Shown: positions 31,817 through 33,344 of the stretch, in pieces
How the letters are laid out: the number at the start of each line of letters is the position of its first letter
How positions within the stretch are numbered: position 1 is the stretch's first letter
Assembly (NCBI GenBank): GCA_020852075.1
Contig: JADZBN010000010.1
Coordinates: forward strand, 1-33,344
DNA from: Bacteroidia bacterium
GTDB lineage: Bacteria > Bacteroidota > Bacteroidia > AKYH767-A > 2013-40CM-41-45
DNA: 33,344 nt
Direction: 5' to 3'
Notes under the pieces: model-generated
What the model was told of the DNA's origin: nothing
Database searches by the model: none
What the model saw: the letters and a program-made list of their open reading frames with translations, nothing else
Position numbers and translations under genes: made by a program

Positions 31817-33344
31817 TTAACGTACTAATGTAATATTCCCCGTTTTCGTAAGCGTCTTTCCGTCATTGTAATTAATCGTCAGGACATATACGAAAACCGC
31901 AGGGTCAAGTTCTTTTCCTTTATACGTCCCATCCCATCCTGTGAGAGGGTCTGTTGTTTCAAATACCTTTTCACCCCAACGGTCATATACGGAAAACCTT
32001 ACCCCATACAGATTGTTGCCTCGCACGAACAGGTAATCATTGTGGCCGTCTTTATTGGGGGAAAATGTATTGGGTATAAAATAATCATTGTCATGAAGGA
32101 TAGTAACCGTTACCTGCCTTGTTCCGGTACAGCCGCTTCCGTCGGTTATCTGTACCGTGTAGGTGGTGGTTTCATCCGGTGTGGCAACCGGTGAAGGTCC
32201 AGCCGTAGTGTCAAGTCCCGTAGCAGGACTCCAGGAATAACTGATACCTCCCGTAGCCAGAAGCTGGTAAGAATTCCCGAAATACATGGAAGTATCCTGG
32301 CTTACCGTGGCAGATGGTACACTCTCCACATGAACAAGAGAATATTGCGTCAGCGTATCCTGTCCATACTGGTTGTGTACAATCAGTGTGACATCATAAT
32401 ATCCATCCTGGGGGTAACAAATACCTGCCGGATTTTGCTGTGAGGAGGTGTCCGGTGAGGCTCCGGGGAAAAACCACTCCCAGGATGTGGGGCTTTGGGT
32501 GGAGAGATCAAAGAAACTGATACATGTGTTGGAACAGATATCCGGCGTGGATGTATTGAAGCCGGCAACCGGCAAGGGACATGAATTGATGTTCATGTAA
32601 CCGGGCAGCGTCAGCGTGTCCGAACCGTACTGGTTGGAAACGATGAGCGTTACCGGATAGGATCCGGGTGTGAAATAGCAGATGCCGGTTGGATTCGGGC
32701 TGGTGGAGGTGGCAGGAAGGCCTCCGGGGAAATTCCAGACCCAGGAGGTGGCACCGTTCAGGCTTTGATCCGTGAAATTAACGCAGGAACGTTCACAAAC
32801 GGATGTACTGTCTGCACTGAAATCAGCAACAGGCGGAAGACAGGGATTTACTGTTATGTAATTTGATTTTACCAGTGTGTCAGTACCACTCGCATTTACT
32901 ACCACCAGTTGAACACGGTAAGTTCCCGGGCTGGTGTAACAAATGTTTGCCGGGTTCGGATCATTGGAAGTTGATGGAGTTCCCCCGATAAAACTCCAAC
33001 TGTATGCCAGAGGTGCATTCTGACTCAAATCAGAAAATAAAATGCAATCTCCAACACCTAGAACGGAATCACTTACTGAAAAACCGGCAACAGGTGGCAG
33101 GCCTCCCGTAAGACGAATGCTGTCAACCGCAAAGGAAGGACTGATACCCACACCGCCATTATTATTCACCCAACGGAACCCGATTTTAACGGACGGATTA
33201 TTGTCAGCAGAGGGGGGGAGCGGGATGGAACGGGCGGTCCATATTCCTACCCCACTGCCACATGAGGTACTGGTTCTTGGAGGATCTGTGAGATTGATCC
33301 ACGAAGTTCCGTCCCAGTATTCTACGTATGTATTGTCCTGGTTC
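31817..33344 (-). CDS. Large PKD-repeat surface protein with CHU_C (T9SS type B) tail, 5' end missing
   Basis: The frame stays open to the right edge of the window, so a methionine (GTG) at 33169 is not the true start: residues upstream read YVEYWDGTSWINL... ending GFRWVNNNGG and belong to a beta-sandwich, MAM- or jelly-roll-like domain. Three PKD domains follow (32324-33097), then an Ig-like domain (about 31,990-32,320, SYSWSPATGLD, TTYTVQITDGSGC) and a C-terminal gliding motility-associated CHU_C domain (FIPNTFSPNKDGHNDYLFV, VYDRWGEKVFE, WDGTYKGKELDPAVFVYVL) at about 31817-32090. This tail is the type B sorting signal for the type IX system. It is followed by the porP-like gene. It is expected on the cell surface, likely as an adhesin; the full length cannot be seen here. 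Confidence 0.92.
   Translation of the reverse strand, partial: NQDNTYVEYWDGTSWINLTDPPRTSTSCGSGVGIWTARSIPLPPSADNNPSVKIGFRWVNNNGGVGISPSFAVDSIRLTGGLPPVAGFSVSDSVLGVGDCILFSDLSQNAPLAYSWSFIGGTPSTSNDPNPANICYTSPGTYRVQLVVVNASGTDTLVKSNYITVNPCLPPVADFSADSTSVCERSCVNFTDQSLNGATSWVWNFPGGLPATSTSPNPTGICYFTPGSYPVTLIVSNQYGSDTLTLPGYMNINSCPLPVAGFNTSTPDICSNTCISFFDLSTQSPTSWEWFFPGASPDTSSQQNPAGICYPQDGYYDVTLIVHNQYGQDTLTQYSLVHVESVPSATVSQDTSMYFGNSYQLLATGGISYSWSPATGLDTTAGPSPVATPDETTTYTVQITDGSGCTGTRQVTVTILHDNDYFIPNTFSPNKDGHNDYLFVRGNNLYGVRFSVYDRWGEKVFETTDPLTGWDGTYKGKELDPAVFVYVLTINYNDGKTLTKTGNITLVR
32324..33097 (-). repeat. Three tandem PKD domains of about 87 residues each
   Basis: Each unit follows the pattern (P)PVAxF...F.D.S......W.W.FpG(G)...NP..ICY..G.Y.V.LiV.N.YG.DTL. 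Unit boundaries are roughly 33097-32849, 32836-32585 and 32578-32324. Units 2 and 3 each carry three cysteines (CERSC or CSNTC plus ICY), while unit 1 has only one plus ICY. The DNA has diverged in third positions, so this is protein-level repetition. Confidence 0.8.

Noticed and set aside
32300-33100. DNA repeat array or recombination hotspot in the PKD region
   Set aside because: The similarity is at protein level; the DNA of the three units has diverged, so there is no recent tandem duplication.
1-33344. Possible horizontal transfer or mobile element in the window
   Set aside because: No integrase, transposase, tRNA-attached site, terminal repeats or marked base-composition break was seen.

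Overview
The window is chromosomal DNA from a member of the Bacteroidota, most likely an environmental lineage of the Chitinophagales/Saprospirales/Sphingobacteriales kind. The evidence is a MurF–alanine racemase fusion, a PorP/SprF-family outer-membrane protein next to a 'gliding motility-associated' (CHU_C) surface protein, a type IX secretion (T9SS) type A C-terminal domain on a LamG protein, SiaB/SiaC proteins of the type common in this phylum, and Bacteroidetes-type promoters (TTG/TTTG, about 19-20 nt, TAnnTTTG). Shine-Dalgarno sequences are poor throughout. There are no tRNA or rRNA genes, IS elements, CRISPR arrays or phage genes that I can see.

Layout. 1-4.3 kb: a lone receiver-domain protein, a small two-heme cytochrome c, and an 842-residue secreted protein ending in two dockerin-like calcium loops. 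4.3-9.35 kb: a DUF885 lipoprotein peptidase, a 90-residue AT-hook protein with its own promoter, an exported double-thioredoxin protein and a LamG protein with a T9SS tail. 9.35-15.6 kb: a signalling block made of a membrane PP2C/SpoIIE phosphatase (SiaA-like), a SiaB-like kinase, a SiaC-like phosphoprotein and a 1020-residue ABC half-transporter with an unusual N-terminal extension, followed by a separately transcribed lipoprotein. 15.7-26.7 kb is largely housekeeping: a membrane TPR protein related to PMT/TMTC, dCMP deaminase, an S41 protease, superoxide dismutase, an AsmA-like protein, an orphan sensor kinase, HemW and RsmI. 26.7-30.7 kb: a Bacteroidota-type hypothetical protein, thymidine kinase and MurF-Alr. 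30.7-33.3 kb: a PorP/SprF protein downstream of a PKD/CHU_C surface protein that runs off the right edge.

How they fit together. The 9.35-14.6 kb block is the best candidate for a little-described system: it has all three parts of a SiaA/B/C phosphorylation switch, with the phosphorylated threonine at position 68, but no SiaD diguanylate cyclase. Instead SiaC abuts, stop codon to stop codon, an ABC transporter with regulatory-looking N-terminal domains. The right-edge pair is a classic T9SS type B cargo plus its PorP/SprF partner. tdk and dCMP deaminase both feed dTMP supply, and tdk is translationally coupled to murF-alr for cell-wall synthesis. Four convergent gene pairs have almost no space between stop codons (+7, 0, -15 and +22 nt), so the genome is compact here. 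All family assignments come from reading motifs by eye; no database search was run.
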